A stretch of DNA of 64,000 nt from Cryptomeria japonica (GCF_030272615.1 NC_081411.1:837668136-837732135); one strand, 5' to 3'; positions 12,021 through 23,948 are shown, counted from the stretch's first letter. Made by a program: numbers and translations. Notes: generated by a model not told the origin, from the letters alone.

Positions 12021-12900
12021 AGCTCTAGATTGCATCACTGTAGAAATCTCCATGAGTTCATAGGCACTCATATTATCTACATCTATAGGCCCTTTGATGC
12101 CTATTGAGGCATCCTCATCATCAATTCGATGCTTAACAATTTCTTTTTCCTTTTCATCTGCTATCTTCTCCTTTGTTTTCTCTTTCTCTTCCTCCTTTTT
12201 CTATTTAGGTTCCTTCACTTCAACCTCTTTCTTGGGTTTCTCTTTCTCTTTTTCTACCATTGGTTTTTTCTCCTGAGTAACCATTGTAACTGGTGGCAAT
12301 TGATCTTCCACTTGGTTTTCTTTTTCTGGTGGAGGTTGAATATCCATACTAGGTTGAATTACTGGCGCTTCAACTGCTTCCTGTGTAACAGTAATGACCA
12401 GTTGTTGTAATGGTTGTATAACTAGTTCAATGATATTACCAGGTGTCCTGAATATCATCTACAAAGATAACCAGTAGATAAGTAGTGTCATCCTTATGCT
12501 TAAGAGGATAGACAATATCTGGTGCAATAATTTCTTCTTCATCTAACTCCGGTTGTGCTCCAATATCTCTTTGATCAGTTTTATGAGACTTCATCTGCTC
12601 ATGCATCCTTTAAATATTTCTAGCTATCTAATGAGTTTCAACTTCAACAAATGGCACCTTTTCATTCATTAACATCAATCTTCTTGTCGTAGAATGAAAC
12701 TATCCTTTGAAATTATCAAGCAATGCTAATAATTCATCTCTAGACAATTCAAGAAAATATTGAATGAAAATACTATCAATTATTTCTTGATCTTGTTCAA
12801 TAGCCACTTTCTACTTATTTGCAAGAATAGAATACAAAGAATCAGAAATATCATTTTAAGACCCGAGGCAATTGATTATATTGACATAAGTAGTTGATTA
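12021..12900 (-). pseudogene. Element D, middle of ORF2 (decayed)
   Basis: The best minus-strand frame (12458-12201) is rich in Pro, Glu, Lys and Val and ends in alternating KEKEKPKKEVEVKEPK, a low-complexity linker. Element C has a comparable Pro-rich segment at 56308-56619. Upstream (12460-12900) are broken acidic helical pieces, with the frame closed by several TAG stops. The segment joins 25430 on its upstream side once B is removed, and 4717 downstream once E1 is removed. No catalytic motif is seen. Confidence 0.5.
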
Positions 12901-13067
12901 TGTTAGGAACTAGAAGGCATGAGTCACTGAACTTGTCAGTGAACATAATGTGTTGGTTCAACAGTAAATCAATATAACCATAGTGCCAAATCAGCAATGT
13001 AGTTCTCCAGAAGGATAAGTGTTGATATCAATAACAAAACTAATGCAACACATCCATAATACCAGCA
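12901..13067 (-). repeat. Internally deleted 3' LTR of B
   Basis: Only 167 bases remain against about 1.1 kb in the 5' LTR. The left 19 bases match 17617-17635, and the rest resumes at the counterpart of about 18581. The junction shares GCA with both parent sequences, the mark of a small microhomology deletion. It also gives the uninterrupted version of the site where A later landed in the 5' LTR (agttctccagaaggataagt). Confidence 0.8.
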
Positions 13068-13429
13068 ATATCGCCCTTTGGCATTGATGGCAACAATATA
13101 TGGAAAAACATCTAAGTGCCAAAAGCAAAATGCCAAAAACCAAAAATCAACAACCTCCATAATAGATCAATACCAGAAATTGAAATCAAAATACAAAGAG
13201 TATATATCTCTCCCCAATGAATAATGTCTCATAGATCTCTCTCCCAAGAATGTTTCTCCATTGATCTCTCCCCCTTTAACATGAAATGCTACAGAAATTT
13301 AAAAAAAAAAAGAACATGCAACTAACTACCCCCCCTAGGAAGTAGCTCTCCTCCATCAAAGTCAAAAAAAAAGATTTCTCTGTTAGTTTTTGTCAGCTTG
13401 ATGCCAATATTCAACTGTTTAAGTCTCTA
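13068..13429 (-). other. B 3' untranslated region
   Basis: Non-coding. The minus-sense polypurine tract at the LTR boundary is damaged (AAAGGGCGATATTG). A second purine motif lies near 13265-13276. Nothing else is recognisable. Confidence 0.5.
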
Positions 13430-14207
13430 CTAGTGAGGGTATTACCCCAAGTTGCTCTCTGAGATATTCAAAGGTTTCCTTAGGCAAAGGCTTAGTAAAG
13501 ATATCTGCAATCTGCTCTTTAGTATTCACATAAACCAATCTTACTTCTTTTGCTTCAACATTCTCTTTCAGAAAGTTATATTTGATAGAAACATGCTTAG
13601 TCTTAGAGTGAAAAACTGGATTCCTTGATATATCAATTGTTACTGAATTCTCACATTAAATGATTATAAGTTCTTTGCATTTTACCTTTATGTCCTTCAA
13701 CATTTGCTTAATCCATAATACCTGAGTACAATTAGTTGTTGCTACAACATATTCTAATTTTGTTGTTGATAATGATGTATAAATCTACTTCTTGCTTATC
13801 CATTAAATCAATCTGCTACCAAGAAAGAATGCATCGCCAGTGGTACTCTTTTTGTAATCTACATCTCCTACCCAATTTACATTGGTGTATGCACATAAAT
13901 AAAAATTTTCATCTTTAGGATACCATAAACCAAGATTTGTTGTGCCTTGTAGATACCGAAAAATCCTTTTTACTACTGATTCATGATTTTCTTTAGGATT
14001 ACTCTGAAATCTTGAAACAATACATACTGCATTCATTATATCAGGTCTTGTTTCTGTCAAATATAGTAAACCTCCAATCATAGATTTGCATCTTGTTGGA
14101 TTAATAGGAGTTGAATCATCCTTCAATGTCAATTTATCAGTTGTAGTCATAGGAGTACTTACCGGTTTAGAGTTTTTCATACCAAATTTCTCCAGTAGTT
14201 CCTTCAA
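13430..14207 (-). pseudogene. B RNase H domain
   Basis: Frame 14207-13803 begins in the RT-RNase H connection (LLEKFGMKNSKPVSTPM), then CKSMIGGLLYLTETRPDIMNAV, YLQGTTNLGLWYP and KKSTTGDAFFLGSRLI. The TDANWAG-type motif reads TNVNWVG, so a catalytic Asp is Asn. Below 13803 the frame continues with stops through a CDN/TKH region (VLHSKTKHV-like near 13600) to about 13440. Confidence 0.83.
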
Positions 14208-15078
14208 GTATTTTTTTTGACATATGAATATACCTCTATTAGTTTATGAAATCTACAACCCTAAAAAGAATTTTATCTCCCCAATAATAGACATTTCAAA
14301 TTCTTCCTACATCTTGTTAGCAAAGTCCTTACACAATCCATCTTCTCCTCCAAAAATGATATCATCAACAAAAACTTCAATAACCAAGATGTCATCATTA
14401 CTCACTTTGAAATATAAGTTGTTGTCAGCATTATCTTTAGTGTAACCAAGCTTCAAAAGATATTTGTCCAATCTAGCATACCAAGCTCTAGGAGCTTGCT
14501 TCAATCCATACAAAGCTTTCCTTAATCTACAAACCATATCTTTAACATTTGTTAATGAAAATCCATCAGGTTGTTCAATGTAAACTTCCTCTTCAAGATC
14601 ACCATTTAGAAAGGCACATTTTACATCCATCTTATATACTTTATAGTTCTTATGAGCTACAAATGCAAGAAATAATCTAAATGCCTCAATTCTAGCTACC
14701 GGTGCAAAGGTTTCATTATAATCAATTCCCTCTTTTTGTGAATATCCTTTACACACTAATCTTGTTTTGTTGTTGATTACCTTACCATCTTCATTAAGTT
14801 TCTTTTCTAGATACCCATTTAGTTCCAATTACATTTTTGTCTTTAGGCCACGGAGCTAATGTCCTTATATTGTTCTTTTCAATTTGTTCTAGTTCATCTT
14901 CCATTGATTTAATCCAATGTTCATCTTGACATGCTTCAATAATAGATGTTGGTCCAATTTGAGAAATTAAGAATACCTCTTTATTTGTCAGTCTTCCTCT
15001 TGTCATAGCACCTTGATACTTATTCCCAATTATCTTATTTTCTGAGTGATTCAGTCTTACATACCTGGGTTTATTCAC
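14208..15078 (-). pseudogene. B reverse transcriptase domain
   Basis: Frame 15078-14794 holds the linker and RT start (EDELEQIEKNNIRTLAPWPKD). A frameshift near 14825 moves to 14828-14307, with [54 protein letters not shown] and [13 protein letters not shown]. Both catalytic blocks are intact in this copy, but the frameshift and stops prevent a polyprotein. Confidence 0.88.
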
Positions 15079-15156
15079 ATGCTACTATTGTATAGTCAGT
15101 GTGGAATTTTCTGATGATGTCGGTTTGACTAGATTCACATTCTATACTGGTGCACT

Positions 15157-16194
15157 CTATATAGGTTCATTTATGATCATCTCAACTGCCGGTTCAGAAT
15201 ATACAGACCTTGAATTTCCTCTAAAATGTTCATCTATCTTCACATTAGTACTTTCAATTATCTTCTGCAATCTTTTATTAAAACATCTATATGCCTTGCT
15301 CTTAGATAAATAACCAAGAAATATTCCTTCATCACTTCTAGGATCAAATTTATCAACATACTCATCTCTCCTAATATAGCATTCACTTCCAAATATTCTA
15401 AAGTATTTAAGAGTAGGAGTATTACCAAACCATAGTTCATAAGGGGTCTTACCGGTTTCACCTTTGATGTGAATTCTGTTGAAAGTATAAACCCCTGTAT
15501 TCACTGCTTCTCTCTAGTACACATGAGGTAGATTTTCTTCCAATATCATGCTTCTAGCTGCTTCTAGAATAGTTTCATTCTTCCTTTCCACAATTCTATT
15601 TTGATGAGGTGTCTAGGGTGTTGATAGTTGTCTTTTGATTCCATTCACTTCATAGAATGTATTAAATTCCTTAGATGTAAATTCTCCTCCTTGATCAAAT
15701 CTCAAACTTTTGATTTTCTTACTAATTTCATTCTCTACCATTGCCTTGAATAATTTGAATTTTCCAAAAGCTTTTGATTTCTCCCTGAGAAAAGTAACCC
15801 AACACATTCTAGAATAATCATCAATAAATAGCATAAAGTATCTATCTCCCTACAGACTTCTTGTTCTTGTCGGACCACACAAGTCAATATGAATTAAATC
15901 AAGAACATTATTGGATTTCTCAGGAATACTCTTAAAAGTTGTTCTAACTTGCTTTGCCATTTGACATCCCTTATATACTGAATTATGAGGTTTCACAATC
16001 TTAGGTAAATCCCTTACCTCCTTAGTTGAACTGATCTTTATAATGCAATCAAAATTCACATGACAAAGTCTCTTATGCCATAACCAACTTTCATCAATAT
16101 GTGCAATCAAGCATTTCTTATCACTATTGTTCAAATGAAAAATATTACCTTTAGTCTGATTACCGGTTGCAATCTCCAATCTAGTTATGTTCAT
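15157..16194 (-). pseudogene. B integrase domain
   Basis: Frame 16194-15850 has the HHCC region (HKRLCHVNF) with the first Cys of the second pair changed to Tyr (VYKGCQ), and the first catalytic Asp intact (HIDLCGP). Frame 15834-15613 contains DDYSRMCWVTFL and LRFDQGGEF with the second Asp. Frame 15504-15157 is the integrase C-terminal region (ELWFGNTPTLKYFRIFGSEC, EGIFLGYLSKSKAYRCFN). Gaps between frames are in-frame stops in the same phase. Confidence 0.87.
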
Positions 16195-16392
16195 GATTTT
16201 TCATTTGCCATTCTTGAATTGTAACTGAAATCCCTTTTCAACTAATTGACCAACACTCAAAATATTATGTTTCAAACCTTCAACATAATAAACATTGTCA
16301 GTATTGGGCTTACCATCCAAAGATAGAGTGCCTTTTCCTTTGATTAAACAAGCTTTATCATTGCCCAATCTTACTAGACCTCCACTATATTC

Positions 16393-17559
16393 CTAAAAAG
16401 ATAAGAATTTACTTTTATCATGAGTCATATGATGTGAACATCCACTATCAATGATCCATTCATCCTTTTCTTTGATTTTAGCTTCTAGGGCCTGCTCTAC
16501 CAATGGAATAGTAGGTGTCGGTTGATATTCTTTTATTGCAACAAAATCCCATCCATTATCTACCGATTCTTCATCAGAATCATTCATAACTCCTTCATCA
16601 GCATAGTAACATGATTTATCTTTGTTCTTCTTAAATCTGTATCTTTGATATTTAGGGTTAGGCATATATGTTCTTTTAGCTTCCTCTCTCAATCTTGCAT
16701 GGCTATCTAGACATCTAGATGCTATATGACCAACTTTATTGCAATTAAAACATTTAAATGATTCTTTACCTTCATGCTTACTTCCAACTAGACCTTTAGG
16801 CATTTTCCTTGCAAATAGTGCTTCAAGTTCTTCTAGTTCTTCATTTTCCCTTTTGATATCTTCAAGTTATTTTACATACAGTGCTTTCCAATCAGAATTG
16901 TCAGATAATGATGCTCTTAAGGCTAAATTTGTCTTAATTGTAGCAACAAGACCAAATTCCTCAAGTTCAAATGCTGAAAGTTTTCTAGCCAAGGTATCTC
17001 TAGATATTGATGTATTAGGCATTGTTCTCAACTCATTAATTGCTGTTACTTTCATTTTTTATTCTGGTGGCAAAGCTCTTAAAACTTTAGAAACAATTTC
17101 ATCTTCACTTAAGGATCCTCCACAACATTGTATTCCTACAACAATTTCATTAACTCTTTACATAAAAGCATAAATTCTTTCATCTTCTTCCATTTTCAAG
17201 TTTTCATACCTAACTCAGTAACATTCGAGTTTTACAATGTTGATAGTGGTATCTCCTTCATTTAATGTCTCCAATTTATCCCAAATAACTTTAGTAGTAG
17301 ATCAGTCTGATAATCCCATGATTTTTTGATCTGATAATGCGCTCAAAAGTGCTTCTCTTTCTTTGCAATCATTTTCTTGATCTTTACCCAATGTTGGTGG
17401 ATTAGGTTGATTCAGAGTAGGACCAACATAGCCATTCTTTATAACTTGCCATATGTCTCTTCCAATCCAATTCAGATGTGTCTCCATTCTGATCTTCTAT
17501 ATACCATAGTTAGTTCCATCAAGTTTAGGACTGTCCTTCCTGAAATTTTTTGTTGCCAT
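16393..17559 (-). pseudogene. B gag and protease
   Basis: Gag starts at ATG 17559 (MATKNFRKDSPKLDGTNYG), with a TAG stop at the conserved Trp soon after. The capsid-like region includes WDKLETLNEGD and VTAINELRTMPNTSISRDTLARKLSAFE. The knuckle CFNCNKVGHIASRC is intact at about 16700-16742, the only complete gag knuckle among the Copia copies here. The protease motif WIIDSGCSHHMT at about 16430-16465 is also intact. Confidence 0.86.
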
Positions 17560-17602
17560 AGGATCTCCTCAAGTTGTTAGGCTTCTGCAAAAAGAGAACT
17601 TA

Positions 17603-17614
17603 GCTCTAATACCA
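17603..17614 (-). promoter_or_regulatory. B primer-binding site
   Basis: Minus sense TGGTATTAGAGC, one transition from the initiator Met tRNA match, placed two bases inside the 5' LTR. C and G show the same variant. Confidence 0.8.
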
Positions 17615-17616
17615 AT

Positions 17617-18679
17617 TTTTAGGAACTAGAAGGCAATTGAGAGGGGGGGTGAATCAGTTGTCAATGAATTTCAACCCAATTATAACTTAATCAAACTTGA
17701 TACTTAATACTGGTAAACCAAACTTAACACTTAATACTGATAAACCAAACTTAATGTTGGTTAATAGATTAGCAGTTAATATCAATACTGATGAAACTTA
17801 ATGCATGAAACAGAAAGAGAAACAACATCCACAACACATAACACAAAGATTTTAATGTGGAAACCCTATAAGGGGAAAACCACGGTGGGAAACCTTACCC
17901 ACAATCAGATGATACTATTGTAGATAGTATAAGTATACAAATGGGGTCTACACATGTAGAAAGGCCAACCGCCTAGAGCACACTGCTCAAATGGGAGTCG
18001 CAATGACTAAAGTGGGATGGTTAAATCCCAGAATAATGTACTACTCAAAATAGCATCTCCAATGCTAGATTCAGTACTGGTTAAGCTCTGATAAACACCT
18101 TCAAACCCTCCTTGAACCTTCTTTATGGTCTACTCATATGATCTTCAATGTTCACACATACCATGTTACAATACCATACCATAACCTTACATACCATTAC
18201 CATATCTCATCTTACAAATGAGATCTTACATATATACAAAACCTAGGACCAAATGTGTCAGCTGGCTCACTAAGAATATTACAATAAAATAAATTGAAAA
18301 TAAGTCTTGATGTGATTCTCATGTCATCTCAATACATTTACAATAATATTCTATCAATAAGTCACCTCCATAACGTGTCATGCTAATCTGGAATAGATAA
18401 TGTGTATCGGTCCATAACCTAGACCAATCTGTCGGTAACAACAAATATGTCAACCCAATTAGACCAATAACCAAAACACCAAAACCAAGTATCCAAACCA
18501 TGTCTTCGACATAATCAAGTGATCTCCAGATGATAACAAGTCATCATCAGTGTCGGTGAACAATATATCGGTGACTGTGCATAAGTCACTAAACTTGTCG
18601 ATGAACATAATGTGCATGTTCAACAGTAAATCAATATAACCATAGTACCAAATCAACAATGTAGTTCTCTAGAACAATA
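17617..18679 (-). repeat. 5' LTR of B, main part
   Basis: Continues at 25375-25429 beyond element A. A core-promoter-like stretch in minus sense (TTTGTATATATGTAAGATC, about 18221-18240) matches the A and G LTRs. The LTR-end hairpin near 17632-17662 has two mismatches in nine pairs. Confidence 0.85.
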
Positions 18680-19736
18680 TGTTGGTATTTTGGATATGTT
18701 GATATGGTTTTGTCATTGATGTCAACACCTATTAACACCTATCAACTCTAGCTCTTGGAGAATTGGCAATGTTCATCAAAAAGCAAAGTGACTTATGCAT
18801 AGTCACCGGTATCTGGTACACTAACAGGATATATTGTTCATCGGTACTTGGAATGATATGGAAAACACTTGGTTATGACAAAGACATCACTTGGACACTT
18901 TGTCTTGGAGATTTATTCATTGGTATATTCATGTTTGCATATTTGTTGTTACTGGCAAATAGGTCTAGGATAAGCACTGGTAGGTTTATCTATTCCAGAT
19001 CAGCACGACATGCTATGGAGATGATTTTGTTGTTATTGTAAATGCATTGAACCGACATCATGCATCGGATATTGTTTTATTTTTAATTGATTTTATTATA
19101 ATATCTTTTAGAGCTGACCTACTAAAATTGGTCTTAGGTTATGGTATATATGTAAGATCTTATTTGTAAGATTGATATGCGAATGTGAAAAGGGTTGTAA
19201 TTCGGTATATGCGAGAATAAGCAGAGCTATACACACAAACATCATTTTAGGGTTGAAGGAAGGTTTTGTGAAGGCATATCAAAACTAAACCCGTACTGAA
19301 TCCAACATATGAAGATGCTATTTTGAACAGTACATCATTATTGGATTTAACCATCCAATTGTAGTCAGTGTGACTCCTATTTGTGTTTGAGCAGTGAGAT
19401 CTAGGCACTTGGCCTTCCAGCATGTGAAGACCCCATTTATATACACATACTATCTGTAGTAGTATCATCTGATTGTGGGTAAGGTTTCCCATCATGGTTT
19501 TTCCCCTTACAAGATTTCCATGTACAAATATCGGTGTTATGTGTTATGGATATTATTGTCTTTCTGTTTCATCCATTAATCTTTAACTGTACTACAATTA
19601 ACTGATAAACTGTCTACCAACATAAAGTTTGGTTTACCAATATTAAGCATTAAGGTTGGTTAAGTATTTTTTGGTTTGAATTTATTTGACAACTGATTCA
19701 CACCCCCCCCCCCTCAGTTGTCTCCGGGACCTAACA
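18680..19736 (+). repeat. 5' LTR of A
   Basis: 1,057 bases ending at the primer site. It contains a TATA-like core near 19144, a GACCTA...TTGGTC inverted repeat just upstream of that core, and a perfect nine-pair LTR-end hairpin (19688-19696 with 19714-19722). By eye it differs from the 3' LTR at roughly one base in ten over the first 230. Confidence 0.92.
19143..19160 (+). promoter_or_regulatory. TATA-like core promoter in the A LTR
   Basis: The word GGTATATATGTAAGATC recurs at the same place in the 3' LTR (about 24785), in G (about 63125) and in B on the minus strand. C has a related form (CATATATGTATGAGATC). Position and conservation fit the U3/R boundary of an LTR promoter; no expression evidence is available. 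Confidence 0.45.
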
Positions 19737-19738
19737 AT

Positions 19739-19750
19739 TGGTATCAAAGC
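19739..19750 (+). promoter_or_regulatory. A primer-binding site
   Basis: TGGTATCAAAGC, one transition from the initiator Met tRNA match, two bases after the LTR. Confidence 0.82.
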
Positions 19751-19793
19751 TTAGTCCTCTTTTTGCAAAAGTTTAATAGCTTGAGGAGATCCA

Positions 19794-20876
19794 GTGTCTT
19801 CTAATTATTTTAGGAAGGACAGTCCTAAACTTGATGGAACCAACTATGGCATATGGAAGATTAGAATGGAGACACATATGAATTGTATTGGAAAGGACAT
19901 CTAGGATTTTACAAAGAATGGCTATACTACTCCTACTCAAAGTCAACCTAATAAACCTAACTTGGATAAAGATGAGGAAAATGATTGCAAAGCAAGGGAA
20001 GCACTTTTGAGCGCATTATCAGATCAGCAAGTCATGGGATTATCTGATAGATATACTGCTAAAGATATTTGGGACCATTTGTAAACATTGAATGAAGGAG
20101 AATCCATAGTCAAAATTGTGAAACTTGAAAGCTTCCGGGTCAGGTATGAAAATCTGAAAATGGAAGAAGATGAAAGCATTTCTGCTTTTATGGAAGGAGT
20201 AAATGAAATTGTTTTGGGTATTAAATGTTGTGAAGGAACCTTAAGTGAAGATGAAATTGGTTCAAAATTTTTAAGAGGATTTCCACTGGCATACAAAATT
20301 AAAGTTACTGCTATAAATGAGTTAAGAACAATGCCTAATACATCAGTAACTAGGGACATGTTGATTGGAAAACTTTCAACTTTTGAAATTGAGGAATTTG
20401 GTCATGTTGCTACTATAAAGAAAGATTTAGATTTTAAGGCATCAACATCATCTGCATCATCATTTGACAAGACTAATTGGAAAGCCTTTTATGCAAGAGA
20501 GCTTGAAGAAAGCAGGAGAGAAAATGAAGAACTTGAAGAACTTGAAGCACTATTTGCAAGAAATATACCTAAAGGTCCAATTGGAAATAAGTATGAAGGT
20601 AAAGCACCCTTTAAATGTTTTAGCTATAATAAGATTGGTCATATGGCTTCAAGATGCCCTGATAGACATGCTAGATTGAAAGAAGAAGCTAAAAGAACAT
20701 ACAAGCCTAACCCTGAATATCAGAGATATAGATTTAAGAAGAATAAAGACAAATCTTGTTATCTTGTTGATGAAGGAGTCACTGATGATTCTTATGTGGA
20801 ACTGAGAGACAATGGATAGGTTTTTGTTTCTATAAGAGAAGATCAAATAGAACCTATTGTTCAACTGCTAGAGTAG
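19794..20876 (+). pseudogene. A gag
   Basis: The start codon position reads GTG (19794); the related G element has ATG in the same context. The gag begins VSSNYFRKDSPKLDGTNYG, with stops at 19902 (TAG, a Trp in B), 20082 (TAA), 20817 (TAG, Trp in B) and 20874 (TAG, Gln in B). The long open part 20088-20819 carries the helical gag core and a zinc knuckle reading CFSYNKIGHMASRC, where the second Cys is Tyr. Lys/Arg-rich sequence follows the knuckle. Confidence 0.88.
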
Positions 20877-21173
20877 GCCCTAGCATCTAAAGTTGAAGTT
20901 AAGGATGAATGGATCATTGATTCAAGATGTTCACATCATATGATTGATGATAAAGGTAAATTCTTGACTTTTCAGGAATATAATGGAGGTCTAGTAAGAT
21001 TTAGAGATGATAAAGTTTGTCTGATCAAAGGAAAAGGTACTATATCTTTTGATGGTAAGCATAATACTAACAATGTTTACTATGTTGAAGGTTTAAAACA
21101 TAATCTTTTGAGTGTTGGTCAATTAGTTGAGAAAGAATTTTAGTTACAATTCAAGAATGGGAAATGCAAAATT
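20877..21173 (+). pseudogene. A aspartic protease
   Basis: The active-site motif reads WIIDSRCSHHM (Gly to Arg in DSG), at about 20908-20940. GKGTISFDGKHNTNNVYYVEGLKHNLLSVGQL follows in the same frame with a TAG at 21141 where B has Gln (FQLQFKNG). Inactive on both counts. Confidence 0.82.
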
Positions 21174-22463
21174 ATGAACAAAATTGGTTTGGAAATTGCA
21201 ACCAGTAATCAAACTAGAGGTAATATCTTTCATCTGAATAACAATGAAAACACATGCTTGATTGCACATATTGATGAAAGTTGGCTATGGCATAAGAGAC
21301 TCTATCATTTAAACTTTGATTGCATTGTGAAAATCAGTACAACTAAGGCAGTTAGAGATTTACCTAAGATTGTTAAACCTCACAATCCGGTATGTAAGGA
21401 ATGTCAATTTGGAAAGCAAGTTAGAGAATCTTTTAAAAGTATTCTAGATAAATCCAATAATGCTCTTGACTTGATTCATACTAATTTATGTGGTCCAACT
21501 AGAACTAAAAGTTTACAAGGTGATAGATATTTCATGCTAATCATTGATGACTATTCTAGAATGTGTTGGGTTACTTTTCTCAGAGAAAAAATAGAAGCAC
21601 TTGGGAAATTCAAACTATTCAAGGTGATGGTAGAAAATCAAACTGGTAAGAAAATCAAATGTCTGAGATCAGATCAAGGAGGTGAATTAATATCTAAGGA
21701 ATTTAATACATTCTATGAAGTAAATGGAATCAAAAGACAGTTATCAGCACATCGGACACCACAACAGAATGGAGTTGTAGAAAGGAAAAACAAAACTATC
21801 TTGGACATAGCTAGAAGTATTTTATCTGAAGCTAATCTACCTCATGTATATTGGAGAGAAGCAGTGAGCACAACAATCTATACATTCAACAAACTTCACA
21901 TCAAAGGTGAAATTGGTAAGACCCCTCATGAACTATGGTTTGGTATTACTCCTACTCTTAAATATTTCAGAATATTTGGAAGTAAATGCTATATTAGAAG
22001 AGATGAGTATATTGGTAAATTTGATCCTAGAAGTGATGAAGGAATATTTCTTGGTTATTCATCTAAGAGTAAGGCATATAGATGTTTTAACAAGAGATTG
22101 TAGAAAATTGTTGAGAGTACAAATGTGAAAATTGATGAACAGTTTAGAGGAACTTTAAGGTATATAGACTCTGAATAGGCAACAGAGATACTGCCAAATG
22201 AACCTACATTGAACCCACCAGTATAGAATGAAGATCTAGTTACACCGGTATCATCTGAAAATTCCACTGTAATTGAAGAACTGTAGCAAACAAAGACACC
22301 TCGGTATGTAAGATTGAACAACTCTCAAAATCAGATAATTGGGAACAAATATCAAGGAGTTATGACAAGAGGAAGACTGGCAAATGAAGAGGTATGTCTT
22401 ATTTCTCAAATTGAACCATCATCAATTAATGAGGCATGTGAAGATAAACACTAGATTAAAGCT
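21174..22463 (+). pseudogene. A integrase and linker
   Basis: The open part 21174-22103 holds the HHCC zinc region (HKRLYHLNF ... CKECQFGK), where the Cys of RLCH is Tyr, then the core. The first catalytic Asp is Asn (HTNLCGP), the second is intact (LRSDQGGE) and the Glu is intact in QQNGVVERKN. The C-terminal region ends EGIFLGYSSKSKAYRCF. The linker to RT has five TAG stops (22101, 22176, 22224, 22284, 22452); B has Gln at the first and Trp at the last. Confidence 0.9.
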
Positions 22464-23123
22464 ATGGAAGAAGAATTAGAACAAATTGAAAAGAATAACA
22501 CATGGACATTAGTTCCCCGGCCTAAAGACAAAAATGTAATTGGAACAAAATGGGTATTTAGAAACAAACTTAATGAAGATGGTAAGGTAATCAGAAATAA
22601 AGAAAGAATAGTGTGTAAGGGATATTCTCAGAAAGAAGGAATTGATTATAATGAAACCTTTGCACTGGTAGCTAGAATTGAGGCAGTCAGATTATTCTTA
22701 GCTTTTTCAGCACACAAGAACTACAAAGTATATCAAATGGATATTAAATGTGCATTTCTGAATGGAGATCTTGAAGAAAAAGTTTACATTGATCAACCTG
22801 ATGGATTTTCTTTGACAAATAACAAAGATATGGTTTGTAGGTTAAGGAAAGCTTTGTATGGGTTGAAGAAAGGTCCAAGAGCTTGGTATGCTAGATTGGA
22901 TAAATATCTTTTAAAGATTGGTTTATCTAAAGGTAATGCTGACAACAATTTATACAATAAAGTGACTAATGATGACATCTTAGTTATAGAAGTTTTTGTT
23001 GATGATATAATCTTTGGAGCAGAAGATGGATTATGTAAAGACTTTTCTATTGAAATACAACAAGAATTTGAAATGTCTATAATTGGAGAGATAAAATTCT
23101 TTTTAGGATTGCAGATTTCATAG
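22464..23123 (+). pseudogene. A reverse transcriptase
   Basis: An open stretch of 219 codons: [50 protein letters not shown] (first catalytic Asp kept), [20 protein letters not shown] and [14 protein letters not shown] (catalytic DD kept), then FFLGLQIS before a TAG at 23121. The domain itself could fold, but no in-frame start or fusion to gag survives. Confidence 0.92.
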
Positions 23124-23948
23124 ACTGATAAAGGTATATTCTTGAGTCAATCTAAGTACTTGAAGGAGTTACTAAAGAAATTTGGGATGGAGAACTCTAA
23201 ACCGATAAGCACACCTATGACTACAAATGACAAATTATCACTAAGGGATGAATCTACACTTGTTAATCCGACTAGGTACAAATCTATGATAGGAGGTTTA
23301 TTGTATTTGATAGAAACAAGACCTGATATTATGAATGCAGTATGTATTGTTTCAAGATTTCAGAGTAATCCTAGAGAAAATCATGAATCAGCAGTAAAAA
23401 GGATTTTTCAGTACTTACAAGGCACTACAAATCTTGGCTTATGGTATCCTAGAGACGAAAACTTTGAATTATGTGCATACATAGATGCAAATTGGGCAGG
23501 AGATGTGGATGACAGAAAAAGCACCACCGATGTAGCATTTTTTCTTGGAAGAATATTAATTTCTTGGTTGAGTAAGAAACAAAGTTGCATATCTTCATCA
23601 ACAATAGAATTAGAATATGTTGCAGCAGTAACTAACTATACATAGGTATTATGACTTAAGAAAATGTTGAAGGACATAAAGGTAAAATGCAAGGAACCTA
23701 TAACTATCTATTGTGATAACAAAACATCAATTGATATATCTAAGAATCTGGTACTACATTCTAAAACTAAACATGTTTCTATCAAACTGAATTTTGTAAA
23801 CGAAAATGTTGAAGCAAAAGAAGTAAAACTAGTTTATGTGAATACTAAAGAGCAGATTGCAGATATTTTCACTAAGCCTTTGCCTAAGGAGACTTTTGAA
23901 TATCTCAGAGATCAGCTTGGGGTCATACCCCCATCGGTAGAGACTTAG
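23124..23948 (+). pseudogene. A RNase H
   Basis: Contains SKYLKELLKKFGMENSKP, YLQGTTNLGLWYP, the first catalytic block AYIDANWAGD, KSTTDVAFFLG, the Glu block IELEYVA, stops at 23643 (TAG) and 23652 (TGA, at a Trp position), then IYCDNKTSIDIS, TKHVSIKLNF and the usual Copia end TKPLPKETFEYLRDQLGV. The stop at 23946 is probably the natural terminus. Confidence 0.9.

Noticed and set aside
4713-12025. Target duplication for E1 (AGATT and AGCTC)
   Set aside because: Only three of five bases agree, so it is not claimed; the element ends rest on LTR pairing, primer site and polypurine tract.
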